From positions 1 through 46,705 of the forward strand of contig NZ_MOBK01000015.1 of NCBI RefSeq assembly GCF_003732265.1: a stretch of DNA of 46,705 nucleotides. The letters are read 5' to 3'. Position numbers and translations under genes: made by a program. The notes below the pieces were generated by a model. That model did no database searches, was not told the DNA's origin, and worked only from the letters and a program-made list of their open reading frames with translations. Source of the DNA: Pseudomonas brassicacearum. Its GTDB lineage: Bacteria; Pseudomonadota; Gammaproteobacteria; Pseudomonadales; Pseudomonadaceae. Shown piece by piece: positions 32,194 to 42,400 of the stretch; position 1 is the stretch's first letter, and every line of letters starts with the position of its first letter.

Positions 32194-33720
32194 TTATCGC
32201 AAGTTGATGGTGGTGTTCACACCGTCGTTGACGCTGTCGTCATCGAACCAGCGACTGGTGACGGTCTTGGTCTGAGTGTAGAACTGCACCACTTGCTTGC
32301 CATACGGGCCGAGGTCGCCCAGCTTGGAGCCGCGCGAACCGGTGAAGCTGAAGAACGGGACCGGCACCGGAATCGGGATGTTGATACCGACCTGGCCGAC
32401 GTCGATTTCAGTCTGGAATTTACGTGCCGCCGCGCCGCTCTGGGTGAACAGGCCGGTGCCGTTGCCGAACGGGTTGGCATTGACCAGGGCAATAGCCTCG
32501 TCGAGCGTATTCACTTCCAGTACCACCAGCACCGGGCCGAAAATTTCCTGGGTGTAGATCTGCATGTCGGTGGTTACGCCGGAGAACAAGGTCGGGCCGA
32601 CAAAGTTGCCCTTCTCGTAACCTGGAACCGTGATCTCGCGACCGTCCAGTTCCAGTTTGGCGCCTTCCTTGATGCCGCTTTCGATCAGATCGAGAATGCG
32701 CTGTTTGGCTTTTTTCGAGATCACCGGGCCAACATCTGTGCCCGGCTCGCTGCCGGCATTCACGGTGAGTTTCTGCGCCAGCGCTTTCAGGTCCGGCAAC
32801 CATTGTTTGGCCGCGCCCACCAACACCACCACGGAAGTGGCCATGCAACGTTGACCCGCCGCGCCAAAACCGGCGCCGACCAGGGCGTTCAGCGCTTGCT
32901 CGCGATTGGCATCCGGCAGCACCACGGCGTGGTTCTTCGCGCCCATCATCGATTGCACGCGCTTGCCGTGTTTACCGGCCAGGTCGTAGACGTGAGTACC
33001 GACGGCGGTCGAACCGACGAAGGAAACCGCCTTGATGTCTTTGTGGGTGCACAGTGCGTCCACAACATCCTTGCCGCCATGTACGACGTTAAGCACGCCC
33101 GCCGGAACGCCAGCCTCGATCGCCAGTTCCACCAGGAGCATGGTCGACATCGGGTCCTGTTCGGACGGTTTGAGCACGAAGGTATTGCCGCAGGCGATGG
33201 CCATCGGGAACATCCACAGCGGAATCATCGCCGGGAAGTTGAACGGGGTGATGCCGGCGCACACGCCGATTGGCTGACGCAGGGTGTAGGTGTCGACGCC
33301 GCCGGCGACGTTCTCGGCGAATTCACCCATCTGCAGGCTGCCGATGGAACACGCGTGCTCGACCACTTCCAGGCCACGGAAAATGTCGCCTTCAGCGTCG
33401 GCAATGGTTTTGCCCTGTTCGGCACTCAAGACCACGGCGATGCGTTTGGAGTGTTCACGAATCAGCGCCTGGAGCTTGAGCATGATGCGCATCCGCGCGC
33501 CGATCGGCGTCAGCTTCCAGGTCTGGAAGGCGCGATGAGCAGCGCTGATCGCAGCATCGACTTCTTCAGTGGTCGCAAACGGCACCTTGGCCAGCACTTG
33601 CTGGGTCGCCGGGTTGACGATGTCGTGCCATTCAGTGGATTTGGACTCGACCCATTGGCCGTCGATCAACAGCTTTACCGTTTGGACAGTGGTTTGGTCA
33701 GGCGTGAGCGAAGCGTTCAT
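32194..33720 (-). CDS. mmsA: Methylmalonate-semialdehyde dehydrogenase (acylating)
   Basis: A 508-residue aldehyde dehydrogenase from the ATG at 33720, with GGAG just upstream. The longer frame crosses the divergent promoter. MmsA features are GGVDTYTLRQPIGVCAGITPFNFPAMIPLWMFP, GSTAVGTHVYD and the catalytic Cys in GAAGQRCMATSV. C-terminal FFSFTGSRGSKLGDLGPYGKQVVQFYTQTKTVTSRW is typical of the CoA-acylating subgroup. It converts methylmalonate semialdehyde to propionyl-CoA. It is the first gene of mmsAB, divergent from a LysR gene. Confidence 0.95.
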   Translation of the reverse strand: MNASLTPDQTTVQTVKLLIDGQWVESKSTEWHDIVNPATQQVLAKVPFATTEEVDAAISAAHRAFQTWKLTPIGARMRIMLKLQALIREHSKRIAVVLSAEQGKTIADAEGDIFRGLEVVEHACSIGSLQMGEFAENVAGGVDTYTLRQPIGVCAGITPFNFPAMIPLWMFPMAIACGNTFVLKPSEQDPMSTMLLVELAIEAGVPAGVLNVVHGGKDVVDALCTHKDIKAVSFVGSTAVGTHVYDLAGKHGKRVQSMMGAKNHAVVLPDANREQALNALVGAGFGAAGQRCMATSVVVLVGAAKQWLPDLKALAQKLTVNAGSEPGTDVGPVISKKAKQRILDLIESGIKEGAKLELDGREITVPGYEKGNFVGPTLFSGVTTDMQIYTQEIFGPVLVVLEVNTLDEAIALVNANPFGNGTGLFTQSGAAARKFQTEIDVGQVGINIPIPVPVPFFSFTGSRGSKLGDLGPYGKQVVQFYTQTKTVTSRWFDDDSVNDGVNTTINLR

Positions 33721-33745
33721 GTGGGTCTCCGGATGTTTGCTTTTT

Positions 33746-33867
33746 ATAGTTAGAGCTATCTTGGGAGCCAAGGCGAGAAAGTCGCCTTGCGATGAGGCGT
33801 GTGCCGCGAGTTGGTTGTGCAGCTGTTTTTGGAGTATAGATGTGCAAACTTCTAATAAGAACGCACA
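33746..33867. promoter_or_regulatory. Candidate operators in the mmsA/LysR divergent region
   Basis: Two dyads occupy the 163-bp gap: ATAG-N6-CTAT (33746-33759) near mmsA, and TGTGC-N17-GCACA (33841-33867) near the LysR start. LysR regulators often bind interrupted dyads with a T-N11-A core, which the first resembles only loosely. The assignment rests on position and symmetry. Confidence 0.3.
33854..33861 (+). promoter_or_regulatory. Candidate Hfq/Crc (CA-motif) site before the mms-linked LysR gene
   Basis: AATAAGAA lies 23-30 nt before the LysR ATG. If functional it would place the regulator, rather than mmsAB itself, under carbon catabolite control. It lies inside the 33841-33867 dyad, so the two readings compete. 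Confidence 0.4.
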
Positions 33868-33883
33868 TAAAAGCCGGTCCATC

Positions 33884-34831
33884 ATGCAAAAAAACATCAC
33901 GTCTTTAGGCTCGCTGAACTGGGACGACCTCAAGTTTTTCCTCGAAGTCGCCCGCACCCGCAAGGCCAGCACCGCGGCCAAGCGCCTGGCGGTGGACTAC
34001 ACCACCGTGTCGCGGCGCATCAGTTCGCTGGAAGCCGCATTGGGGACTTTGTTGTTCGAGAAATCCCGGACCAGCGGCTTTGTCCTGACCGCTGAGGGTC
34101 AGCGATTGCTCGGTTATGCGGAGTCGATTGAAAGCACGCTGCACATGGCCTGCGAGCAGGTGTCGGGGTCCGGGGTGGCGTTGTCCGGGCATGTGCGCAT
34201 GGGCTGCACCGAAGGCTTCGGCAGCTTTTTCATCACGCCGCAACTGAGTCACTTCGTCGACGCCTACCCGGCGATTTCCGTCGACATCCTGCCGCTGCCG
34301 CACTTCATCAGCCTGTCCAAGCGCGAAGCGGATATCGTCATCGCCCTGGAGCGCCCGGAGCACGGTCCGTACGTGTGCTGCAAACTCTGCGACTACCGCT
34401 TGCAGCTGTACGCGACCCAGGACTATCTGGACAAACACCCACCCATCCGCCGCCCGGCAGACCTGGGCAAGCATTCATTCATCAGCTATGTCGACGACCT
34501 GGCGTTCAGCTCAGAGCTGTTGTACCTGGCGAACGTATTGCCCGGCGCCAGCGCCAATTTGCGCAGCACCAGCGTGATCGCGCAATTCGTCGCGGCGCAG
34601 CAAGGGCGGTCGCTGGCGATTCTGCCGTGCTTCCTCGCGGCTCAGGACCCACGATTGCTGCCGGTGTTGCCGCAGGAGATCAATATCACCCGGCAGTTCT
34701 GGATGTACTGCCGCGAGGACTTGAGGAAGCTCAAGCGGATCACCCTGTTGTGGGATTACATCCGCTCGGTCACTGAGCAGAATCAGGCTCTATTGATGGG
34801 TGAAACTCGTAAGATGCTGTTCGCCGATTAA
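33884..34831 (+). CDS. LysR-family regulator, probable regulator of mmsAB
   Basis: A 315-residue protein from the ATG at 33884. The frame is open far upstream, but that stretch overlaps mmsA. The HTH is LNWDDLKFFLEVARTRKASTAAKRLAVDYTTVSRRISSLEAALG (about residues 11-54), then an effector domain with RMGCTEGFGSFFITPQLSHF. The Shine-Dalgarno sequence is weak. Its divergence from mmsA suggests that it controls the valine-catabolic operon; in P. aeruginosa that role is held by the AraC-type MmsR. The last 4 bp overlap the convergent yfiB gene. Confidence 0.88.
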   Translation: MQKNITSLGSLNWDDLKFFLEVARTRKASTAAKRLAVDYTTVSRRISSLEAALGTLLFEKSRTSGFVLTAEGQRLLGYAESIESTLHMACEQVSGSGVALSGHVRMGCTEGFGSFFITPQLSHFVDAYPAISVDILPLPHFISLSKREADIVIALERPEHGPYVCCKLCDYRLQLYATQDYLDKHPPIRRPADLGKHSFISYVDDLAFSSELLYLANVLPGASANLRSTSVIAQFVAAQQGRSLAILPCFLAAQDPRLLPVLPQEINITRQFWMYCREDLRKLKRITLLWDYIRSVTEQNQALLMGETRKMLFAD

Positions 34832-35331
34832 TCGGCGCTCACCACAATCGACACCCGGCGGTTTTCGGTACGGCCCGTTGCCGTGGTGTTGGGCGCCACC
34901 GGCTCGCTGCTGCCGAAACCGCGCAACTGGATGTTCTGTTCTTGCATGCCGACTGTGGTCAGCACCTTGCCGACACTTTTCGCACGGCGCAGGGACAGTT
35001 GTTGGTTGTAAGCCTCTTTGCCGGAAGCATCGGTGTGGCCATCGACCCGCACACGCTCGATGCCAACGCCGAGCAATGATTTGCCGATGCGCTGGACGAT
35101 TTCGGTACTGGCCGGATTCAGGCTGTCGTCGTCACTGCCAAACAGGACTTTGCCGGACAGACCAAAGGCCCAGCCTTCTTCGGTCAGTTCAAATCCTTGC
35201 TGTTTAAGCACGGCGATCTGCGCCGGGGTCAGGCTCTTTTGCGGTGCTGTCTGGCACCCGGTCAATGCCAGCAAGGCCATGAACAGGGTGATCGCGAAAA
35301 ATCGCAGGGAACGCGGGGTCATCGAGAACAA
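34828..35331 (-). CDS. yfiB: OmpA-family outer-membrane lipoprotein YfiB
   Basis: A 167-residue lipoprotein with signal and lipobox LALTGC (Cys26), a short linker, and an OmpA-like peptidoglycan-binding domain (about residues 50-167) with VDGHTDASGKEAYNQQLSLRRAKSV. YfiB captures the inhibitor YfiR at the outer membrane under envelope stress and so frees YfiN. The preferred start is a TTG at 35331, because AGGAG (35341-35345) lies 9 nt upstream. The in-frame ATG at 35322 would be 18 nt from that site. It is the third gene of yfiR-yfiN-yfiB. Confidence 0.92.
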   Translation of the reverse strand: MFSMTPRSLRFFAITLFMALLALTGCQTAPQKSLTPAQIAVLKQQGFELTEEGWAFGLSGKVLFGSDDDSLNPASTEIVQRIGKSLLGVGIERVRVDGHTDASGKEAYNQQLSLRRAKSVGKVLTTVGMQEQNIQLRGFGSSEPVAPNTTATGRTENRRVSIVVSAD

Positions 35332-35336
35332 AACAA

Positions 35337-36605
35337 TCAGCTCCTGGTGTGAGCATGGGTGACAGGATGTTCCGATCCTGCCGTGTGCTGCGCGCCACGA
35401 GCGACGCGCTTGGCTTGGTACATGGCGGCGTCAGCGGCATGGAGCAAAGTGCCCGGCGTGACGCCATGATCCGGGTACACCGCAATACCGATACTGAGTG
35501 AAGTCAACACATGGATACCGCCCGGCAACGGGATCGGTGCTTCCATGCTGGCGAGGATCTTGTCGGCAATCCGCTCGGCGTCTTCGGTTTTGTGCAGCGG
35601 TGACAGCAGCACGGCAAACTCGTCACCGCCCAGACGCGCCACCAGGTCCTCTTCGCGAAGTTGTGCGCGCACGCGGGTCGCGACCGCCACGAGCACCGCG
35701 TCACCGGCCGCATGACCAAAGTTGTCGTTGATTTCCTTGAAGCGGTCGCTGTCGAGAAACAGCACAGCCAATCGCTCGTTGAGCTTGTTGGCGTTGCGCA
35801 ACGCACGTATCAACCGGCCTTCGAAAAACGCGCGGTTCGGCAAACCGGTGAGGCTGTCATGGCTGGCCTGGTGCGCCAGGGTTTCGTTCTCGCTTTGCAG
35901 GTGGGTCTGCCAGGATTCGAGCTCATCGAGCAAGGCATTGAAGTCGTTGCCCAGATTGTCCAGTTCGGCGATGTCGGCCGGCGGTACGCGACGGTCGAAT
36001 GCACGCTCGCTGCGAGCGGCGTGAGCCACGGCGGCTAGGCTTCGCAGCGGGCCGGTGATCCCGCGAAGTTGGCGTCGCGCCAGATAGAGCGCGACCCAGG
36101 CACTGATTGCCGTACACAGGACAATGCCCGCCAGACCGCTGAGCAGAAAGCGCATCAGGCTGCCGCCGTGCCCGGTGAGCTGAACGCTGCCAATCTCCCG
36201 CCCCTGATGAACAATCGGCATGTCGATGGGTTTTTCCAGAAAGATCCTGGCGATCTGCAATTCGAGATCGGAGAACAAACCGTTTTCCGAACGCTGCCAG
36301 CGCGCCAGCAACCGCCCTTTGGCGTCCAGCACCTGGGCGTCGGCGACTTCCTCGGTAGACGCGATCATGGCCAGCGCTTCAGTGGCGGCGGCTTTGTCGT
36401 TGAACACCACCGCTGCTTCGACGGTGTAATCGATCGAGCGCGCAATCAGGTGCAGGTTGTGGTCGGCGTAGACCCGCAACGCGAGGACGCCAAGCAAGGT
36501 CAGCGACACGCTGGCCATGGCCACGGCGATCAGCGCGACGATCAGATGCCCGCGACCGATGACTGACCGCAAGGTCGGGCGAGTACCGGCTTTGAACAGG
36601 CTCAT
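35337..36605 (-). CDS. yfiN: Membrane diguanylate cyclase YfiN (TpbB)
   Basis: A 422-residue protein with TM1 at about residues 20-45, a periplasmic CHASE8-type sensor at about 46-150, TM2 at about 152-175, HAMP at about 176-230 and a GGDEF domain at about 245-405. The catalytic GGDEF is at 326-330. The RxxD inhibitory site (REED, 317-320) is intact five residues before it, so product inhibition is expected. It makes c-di-GMP, promoting biofilm and small-colony variants, and is held inactive by periplasmic YfiR. Its ATG overlaps the yfiR stop by 4 nt (ATGA), giving translational coupling. Confidence 0.95.
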   Translation of the reverse strand: MSLFKAGTRPTLRSVIGRGHLIVALIAVAMASVSLTLLGVLALRVYADHNLHLIARSIDYTVEAAVVFNDKAAATEALAMIASTEEVADAQVLDAKGRLLARWQRSENGLFSDLELQIARIFLEKPIDMPIVHQGREIGSVQLTGHGGSLMRFLLSGLAGIVLCTAISAWVALYLARRQLRGITGPLRSLAAVAHAARSERAFDRRVPPADIAELDNLGNDFNALLDELESWQTHLQSENETLAHQASHDSLTGLPNRAFFEGRLIRALRNANKLNERLAVLFLDSDRFKEINDNFGHAAGDAVLVAVATRVRAQLREEDLVARLGGDEFAVLLSPLHKTEDAERIADKILASMEAPIPLPGGIHVLTSLSIGIAVYPDHGVTPGTLLHAADAAMYQAKRVARGAQHTAGSEHPVTHAHTRS

Positions 36606-37177
36606 GAGGCCGCCGGCTTGCGGCGGGACAGTTGCAGCACACTGGGGTGAATGCGCACGCCACTGCGGGCGACGGAGTCGAGATTGACCTCGAAGGACAC
36701 CTGCTCATCGCCAACCCGCAGGCAGAACAGGCTGCCGACGGTGCATTGATCGTCGCTTTCACTGATGCTCAGCACCGGGCGCCCCATCAATGAGGCGAAC
36801 AGTCGACTGCGTTCATCACCGGTCAGTTTGCCGATGTACACCGCATCGCATTCACCGACAATCGACGGGTAGTCGGCCAGCAGGCGCCGCACAGTGACAG
36901 GCCGGCCGGTGGCCTGAGTGGTGCCTTTGACCAGATCGTCGGTGTATTCAGTGGGGCCGACCACGCACAAACGCAGTTGCGCGGGCTCAACCGGCCAGCG
37001 GGCGTAACTGAGAATGCCGAGCACCACTTGAGTGACCGATTGGGCACGCTGGTCAGCCATGCTCGACGGCGTTTGCGACTGCGCAAAAACGCTGCCGGAC
37101 AGCCAGCAGAACAGGCCAGCGAGCAACACTTGCTTGCCGCCAATGACGCGTCCTGTCGTCCAGGCAGCCACCTTCAT
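36602..37177 (-). CDS. yfiR: Periplasmic repressor YfiR (DUF4154)
   Basis: A 191-residue protein from the ATG at 37177; the longer frame runs into the recD gap. The signal peptide (about residues 1-32, ending GSVFA) is followed by the YfiR domain. Four cysteines (in LRLCVVG, GECDAVY, DDQCTVGSLFCLRVG) match the disulfide-forming set of the P. aeruginosa protein, which makes it redox-sensitive. It binds the YfiN sensor domain and inhibits cyclase activity; YfiB relieves this. It is the first gene of the operon, 119 bp after recD on the same strand. Confidence 0.93.
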   Translation of the reverse strand: MKVAAWTTGRVIGGKQVLLAGLFCWLSGSVFAQSQTPSSMADQRAQSVTQVVLGILSYARWPVEPAQLRLCVVGPTEYTDDLVKGTTQATGRPVTVRRLLADYPSIVGECDAVYIGKLTGDERSRLFASLMGRPVLSISESDDQCTVGSLFCLRVGDEQVSFEVNLDSVARSGVRIHPSVLQLSRRKPAAS

Positions 37178-37296
37178 GCAGTGATTCTCTTCGATCGTAA
37201 CGAAATAATTTCGCCACGATAGCATAGCGATGAAACACCCGCGAGGCCGCGTACTACGGCGCTTTGGACGGTTTTTTGGCGCCGGAAACTCGCACC

Positions 37297-39405
37297 TCAA
37301 TCGCTCGGTGTAACCCCTTCTTCCAGCTCCAGCATCAACCCGCTCAAGCGCTTGACCTTGCGCCGAACAGCTTCTTCAAATACACCGGCGCGAGGTTCGA
37401 TCAAGGTGAACCAATGCTTGGCCCGGGTGATCCCGGTGTAGATCAGTTCCTTCGTGAGCACAGGGTTCAAGGCGTCCGGCAGAATCAGCGCCGTGTGGGC
37501 AAATTCCGAGCCTTGGGATTTGTGCACGGTCATGGCGTAGACGGTTTCGACATCGTTGAGCCGGCTCGGCAGAACAAAGCGCACGCCGCCCTGACCATCA
37601 TTTCGCGGAAACGCCACGCGCAGCACCTGCTTGCCTGCGTCGGGTCCATCACGCTCCGGCAGTTTGAGGGCAATGCCGATGTCACCGTTCATCAACCCCA
37701 GGCCATAGTCGTTGCGGGTCATCAACACCGGTCGACCTTCGTACCACTGCTGATCGCTGTCGATCAATCGAGCCTTGAGCAACGCGGTAGTCACTCGCTG
37801 GTTCAACCCTTCCACGCCCCAGGGTCCCTTGCGCACGGCGCACAGCAATTGGAAAGCGTCGAAGGCTTGCAACACCTGACGCGCCCATTCGGTCCAGCGT
37901 GGATCGTCGAGCGGGCTGTCGAGCGTTGGCCGCTGATTGCGCAGGAGACTCAAATAGTGGCGATAACCTTGCGGTCCTTCGCCATGCCCTTCCAGCAAAA
38001 GACGCTCCAGGGCCCGGTCCTGCTCCCCTTTTAGAGGCAGGGAAAACACGTCGTCGTGACTTCGTGCTGCCAACAGTTTGCGGGCATGTTCGGGTTGTTG
38101 CTGATTGACCCAGCGTGCCAGTTGACCAATGCCGCTGCCCTCGCCGAACCGCCGCGAGTGACGCAACATCACCACTTGTTGGGCCAGCGGATGAGTGCCC
38201 TGGGTGTCGGCCTGCAAACCACTGTCTTCCAGGCTTTCACCACTGACTGTTTCCAGCCACTGGCGAGTCTGCGGGCTGTACCAACCCGCCTCGGCATCCC
38301 GACACAGATCGCCCAGCACAGCACCCGCCTCTACCGAGGCCAGTTGATCCTTGTCCCCCAACAACACCAATCGCGCGTGGGCCGGCATTGCATCCAGCAG
38401 ATTGGCCATCATCTCCAGGTCGATCATCGACGCTTCGTCCACCACCAGCACATCCAGCGGCAAGCGATTACCGGCGTGATGGCGGAAGTGCCGCGTACCC
38501 GGTCGACTGCCCAGCAAACGGTGAACGGTGGTGACGTCCGACGGGATCTGGCCGCGAACCGATTCGGCGACGTGCAGGGTCCGGACTTGTTGGCTGATCG
38601 ACTCCGTGAGACGGGCCGCGGCTTTGCCGGTGGGTGCGGCGAGGCGGATGCGCAGCGGTTTGCCGGCTTCCACGGCGGGAGCCTGGAGCAATGCCAGCAA
38701 GCGCACGACGGTGGTGGTCTTGCCGGTGCCCGGGCCGCCGGTGACGATGCTGAAGGCACTGCGGGTCGCCAGGGCACAGGCGAGTTTCTGCCAGTCGATC
38801 ACTTCACCGGTTTTGGCTGCCCCAAACAAACCGGTCAGTCGTTGGGATAAATCATCCGGTGTCGATTCGTGTTCTGCCAAGCGCAGGCGCAGGGCATCGT
38901 CGATGCGTCGTTCGTACGCCCAGTAGCGGCGCAGATACAGGCGCTTGCCGGATAAAACCAGGGGACGTGATTGCGCCGCTTCACGCCCGTCTGCGGCCAG
39001 CGCCACCAGACTGCTCGAAGCCAGCACCTTGCACCAATGGGCACCGTCCAGTGCTTCAAGCAATTGCGACGGCAACAACATCGCGCCACTGTGCACATCA
39101 CCTTCAGGGGGCAGCGACAGGGCGAAATCCGGTTCTTTCAGGGTCTCGAACAGGTCCAGGCACACATGGCCGTGGCCCAGTTGGTGACTGGTCAACGCGG
39201 CCGCGAGCAGCACCAACGGATCATCGTCAGGCGCGAGTTCGTGGAGGAAGGCGACAAAGGCCTTGTCCAGCGCGCGCAACCAGCCTCGCTCTACCCAGCG
39301 CGTCAGTAACAGCAGCAGGTCATCGGCACGACTCAATGGCTCGAGATCCGCCAGGCTTTCGGCTGCCAAAGGGGTGGGCAACAAATCGGCAAAGGTGCGG
39401 CTCAT
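37297..39405 (-). CDS. recD: Exodeoxyribonuclease V alpha subunit RecD
   Basis: A 702-residue SF1B 5'-3' helicase from the ATG at 39405, which overlaps the recB stop by 4 nt (ATGA). The Walker A motif is FSIVTGGPGTGKTTTVVRLLA (about residues 220-240). DVLVVDEASMID (Walker B) and VYAMTVHKSQGSEFAHTALILP (C-terminal motif) follow. It is the fast motor of RecBCD, translocating on the 5'-ended strand during double-strand-break processing. It is the last gene of recC-recB-recD. Confidence 0.97.
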   Translation of the reverse strand: MSRTFADLLPTPLAAESLADLEPLSRADDLLLLLTRWVERGWLRALDKAFVAFLHELAPDDDPLVLLAAALTSHQLGHGHVCLDLFETLKEPDFALSLPPEGDVHSGAMLLPSQLLEALDGAHWCKVLASSSLVALAADGREAAQSRPLVLSGKRLYLRRYWAYERRIDDALRLRLAEHESTPDDLSQRLTGLFGAAKTGEVIDWQKLACALATRSAFSIVTGGPGTGKTTTVVRLLALLQAPAVEAGKPLRIRLAAPTGKAAARLTESISQQVRTLHVAESVRGQIPSDVTTVHRLLGSRPGTRHFRHHAGNRLPLDVLVVDEASMIDLEMMANLLDAMPAHARLVLLGDKDQLASVEAGAVLGDLCRDAEAGWYSPQTRQWLETVSGESLEDSGLQADTQGTHPLAQQVVMLRHSRRFGEGSGIGQLARWVNQQQPEHARKLLAARSHDDVFSLPLKGEQDRALERLLLEGHGEGPQGYRHYLSLLRNQRPTLDSPLDDPRWTEWARQVLQAFDAFQLLCAVRKGPWGVEGLNQRVTTALLKARLIDSDQQWYEGRPVLMTRNDYGLGLMNGDIGIALKLPERDGPDAGKQVLRVAFPRNDGQGGVRFVLPSRLNDVETVYAMTVHKSQGSEFAHTALILPDALNPVLTKELIYTGITRAKHWFTLIEPRAGVFEEAVRRKVKRLSGLMLELEEGVTPSD

Positions 39406-42400
39406 AGCAGTACTCCCTGTTCCCACGCGGGCTCGGCCTTGGGTTCTGGCTTGCCCTGGAACATGCGGTCCAGTCGCTCGATCAGTTCTTTGGGTGGACG
39501 GGCGAAGTACACGCCTTGGCTGGCAGCACGCGTACCCCGCAAGAACAGGTACAGCGCACCACCGACATGCCGGTCGTAATCGTAGTCGACCAGCCGCGCC
39601 TTGAGCTGTCGGTGCAAGGCCAACAGGTACAACACGTATTGCAGGTCATAGCGGTTATCGAGAATCGACTGTTCCATGGCCTGTTCGGTGTAAGCCGCGT
39701 CGTCAACGCCCAGCCAGTTGGATTTGTAGTCGGCGACGTAATAGCGCCCCTCATGCTCGAAGGTGAGGTCGATAAAACCCTTGAACATGCCGTTGAGCAA
39801 GACCGGTTCTGCGGCCACTCGGGCAACGCCGTTGTGGGTGTGCTGGCGCACCAGTTCATCCAGTTTCAGCACGTCGACTTTATGGCTGGCGAACCAGAAT
39901 TCCATCTCGACACGGTACTGGGTCAGTTGCTCGAAAATCACCGGAGCCTGCCCGCCGCCGATGTGCAGTGGGGACTTGAGCAAATGTTGCAGCCAATCGC
40001 TCAGCGTGGTGATCCAGCCTTCCCAGCCACGACGGTTGCAGCGCCGGGCAATCGCGTCTTCGACTGCTTGTGGGTTGGCGGCAAAACCTTCGTCGCCGGC
40101 CCATTCCAGCAAACCATGAAGAAAGGTGCCGGGGTTGGGGCCCCGGGGGAATCGATGGATATCTCCGCCACCGGCCGCCACTTCTCGTGGCGCTTGCGGG
40201 TCGAGGCGTTCGTCGTCGAAGAGCTTTTGCGCCTGCGGACTCTCCGGGGCTTCGTCACTGCCCACGCTCATGCTGTCGCCGATGCGCAAGGCGCTGTAGG
40301 AGGCGATCCACCAGTTTTCACTGGCTTTGCGTTTCGGGACGCGCAGCGCAAGCAAACTCGCTTGGTTTTGCGGTGGATGGTAAAGCTCGGCGGTGGCTGG
40401 CGGCATTTCCGCGTAGGTCAGCGCCGGGCAGTCCTGCTGCAAGTCTTCCAGCCAACGCTTCAGGCCTGCCGACTCGGCCAATGGCGAACCACCGCCCAAC
40501 AGGTAGCCCAACGCCGACAAGTGCAGCACCGAACTGTTGTTATTGCCGCGTTTGAGATCGGTCACGCCGAGCCAGCACGCATGTTGCGCGCGAGTCAGGG
40601 CGACATACAGCAAGCGCAGATCCTCGGCCAGACGCTCATCGTCGGCCAGCGTAATCAACTCGGCAGTCGGCTTCAAACTCACCTGAGCCTTGCCGTTTTC
40701 ATCGTGGTAATGCAGCGGCAAACGACTGCCATCCACCGGTTTCGCCGAGCAGATGAAGGGCAGGAACACCAAGGGATATTCAAGCCCCTTGGACTTGTGA
40801 ATGGTCACGACCTTGACCAGTTGCTCGTCGCTTTCCAGGCGCAGGATCTGTTCTTCACCCGCTTGGCCGGACAACGCCAGATGCTCGGACAAGTGACGGA
40901 TCAGCGCCTGCTCGCCATCGAGTTCGGCGGCGGCCTGTTGCAGCAATTCGGACAGGTGCAGCAGGTTAGTCAGTACTCGTTCGCCATCGCTGCGCGCGAT
41001 CAACGCTTGCGGGAGCTGGAAGTCATGCAGCAAACGTCGCAGCATCGGCAGCACGCCTTGCTTGCGCCAGAGCTCACGATACCCACGGAATTGCATGACC
41101 CGTGCTTCCCAGGCGAGTTCGTCCCGATTCAGTCGCTCCAGTTCAGCCAGCGACAGATTAAGCGTGATGCAGGCCAGCGCCGCTCGCAGTGGTCGCTCGA
41201 CGTCGGGCTCGGCACAGGCCTTGAGCCAGGTCAGCACGTCGTGAGCTTCTTGTGCAGCGAACACCGAGTCCTTGTCCGACAGATAGACGCTGCGCACACC
41301 TCGAGCCGAGAGTTCGCCGCGCACCGCTTGAGCTTCTTTGCCATCGCGGACAAGGATCGCGATATCGGCTGGCAGCAGGCCTCTGAAATCCTTTCCGTCC
41401 GCGATGAAACCCGCCCGCCCTTGTTGCCCACCATTGAGCAATGCCGTGATTTCACTGGCGCAGGCAGCGGCCAATTGTTGCCGGTACACCGCGCCGGACA
41501 GGGGCTGTTCTGCGGACAAATGCCAGATATTCAGGGACGGGACCACCTGCCCCTCTACGTGCAAAACCTCTTTACGTCCCTGGGATTCCACGGGCAGAAA
41601 CGGCACCGGGTTGTCGCCGTTCTTTTCCCGAAACAGAAACGCGCCGCGCCCCGACTCACGAGACTCGGCGCGCTCGAATACATGGTTAACCGCACTGACC
41701 ATGCCATGGCTGGAGCGGAAGTTGGTGCCCAGCGTATGCAGTCGACCGGTCGTGGCCTGACGGGCGCGCAGGTAGGTATAAATGTCGGCACCACGGAACG
41801 CGTAGATCGCCTGCTTCGGGTCACCGATAAGGAACAGGCCGCACTCGGGATTGTTGTCTTCGATGCGATAGATGCTTTCGAAGATCCGGTATTGCACCGG
41901 GTCGGTGTCCTGGAATTCATCGATCAACGCGACCGGGAACTGCTCCCGAATCAAGGTGGCCAGACGCTCGCCGCCCTCGGATTGCAAAGCGGCATCCAGA
42001 CGCAGCAGCATGTCATCGAAGCCCATCTCGGCGCGGCGACGCTTTTCTTCTTCGAACCGCGTTCCCACCCAGTGGGCGGCGTGTTGCAGAACCGCAGCGT
42101 CGGGGGTTGGCAGTCCGTCGAGGCTGGCCTTCAGGCCGGGCATCGCGTCCAATCCTGGATGACGGGGTACTTCGCCTTTCCAGGCTTCGGCCATGCCATC
42201 CGGTGTCAAACGCGTGAAGCCGGTGCCGATGTCCAGTTGCTCGAGCGCTTCATCTTCGGCCCAGGCTTTGATTTTTTCGAACCAGGGCTCGAAGTAGCGT
42301 GCCTGCATTTTTCGACCGTCGACGCTTTTGCTCGCGACACCTTGGTGACAGATCACCAGCAACTCGTCTGCCCATTGGCGCCACGGCATCTTGAGTTCGA

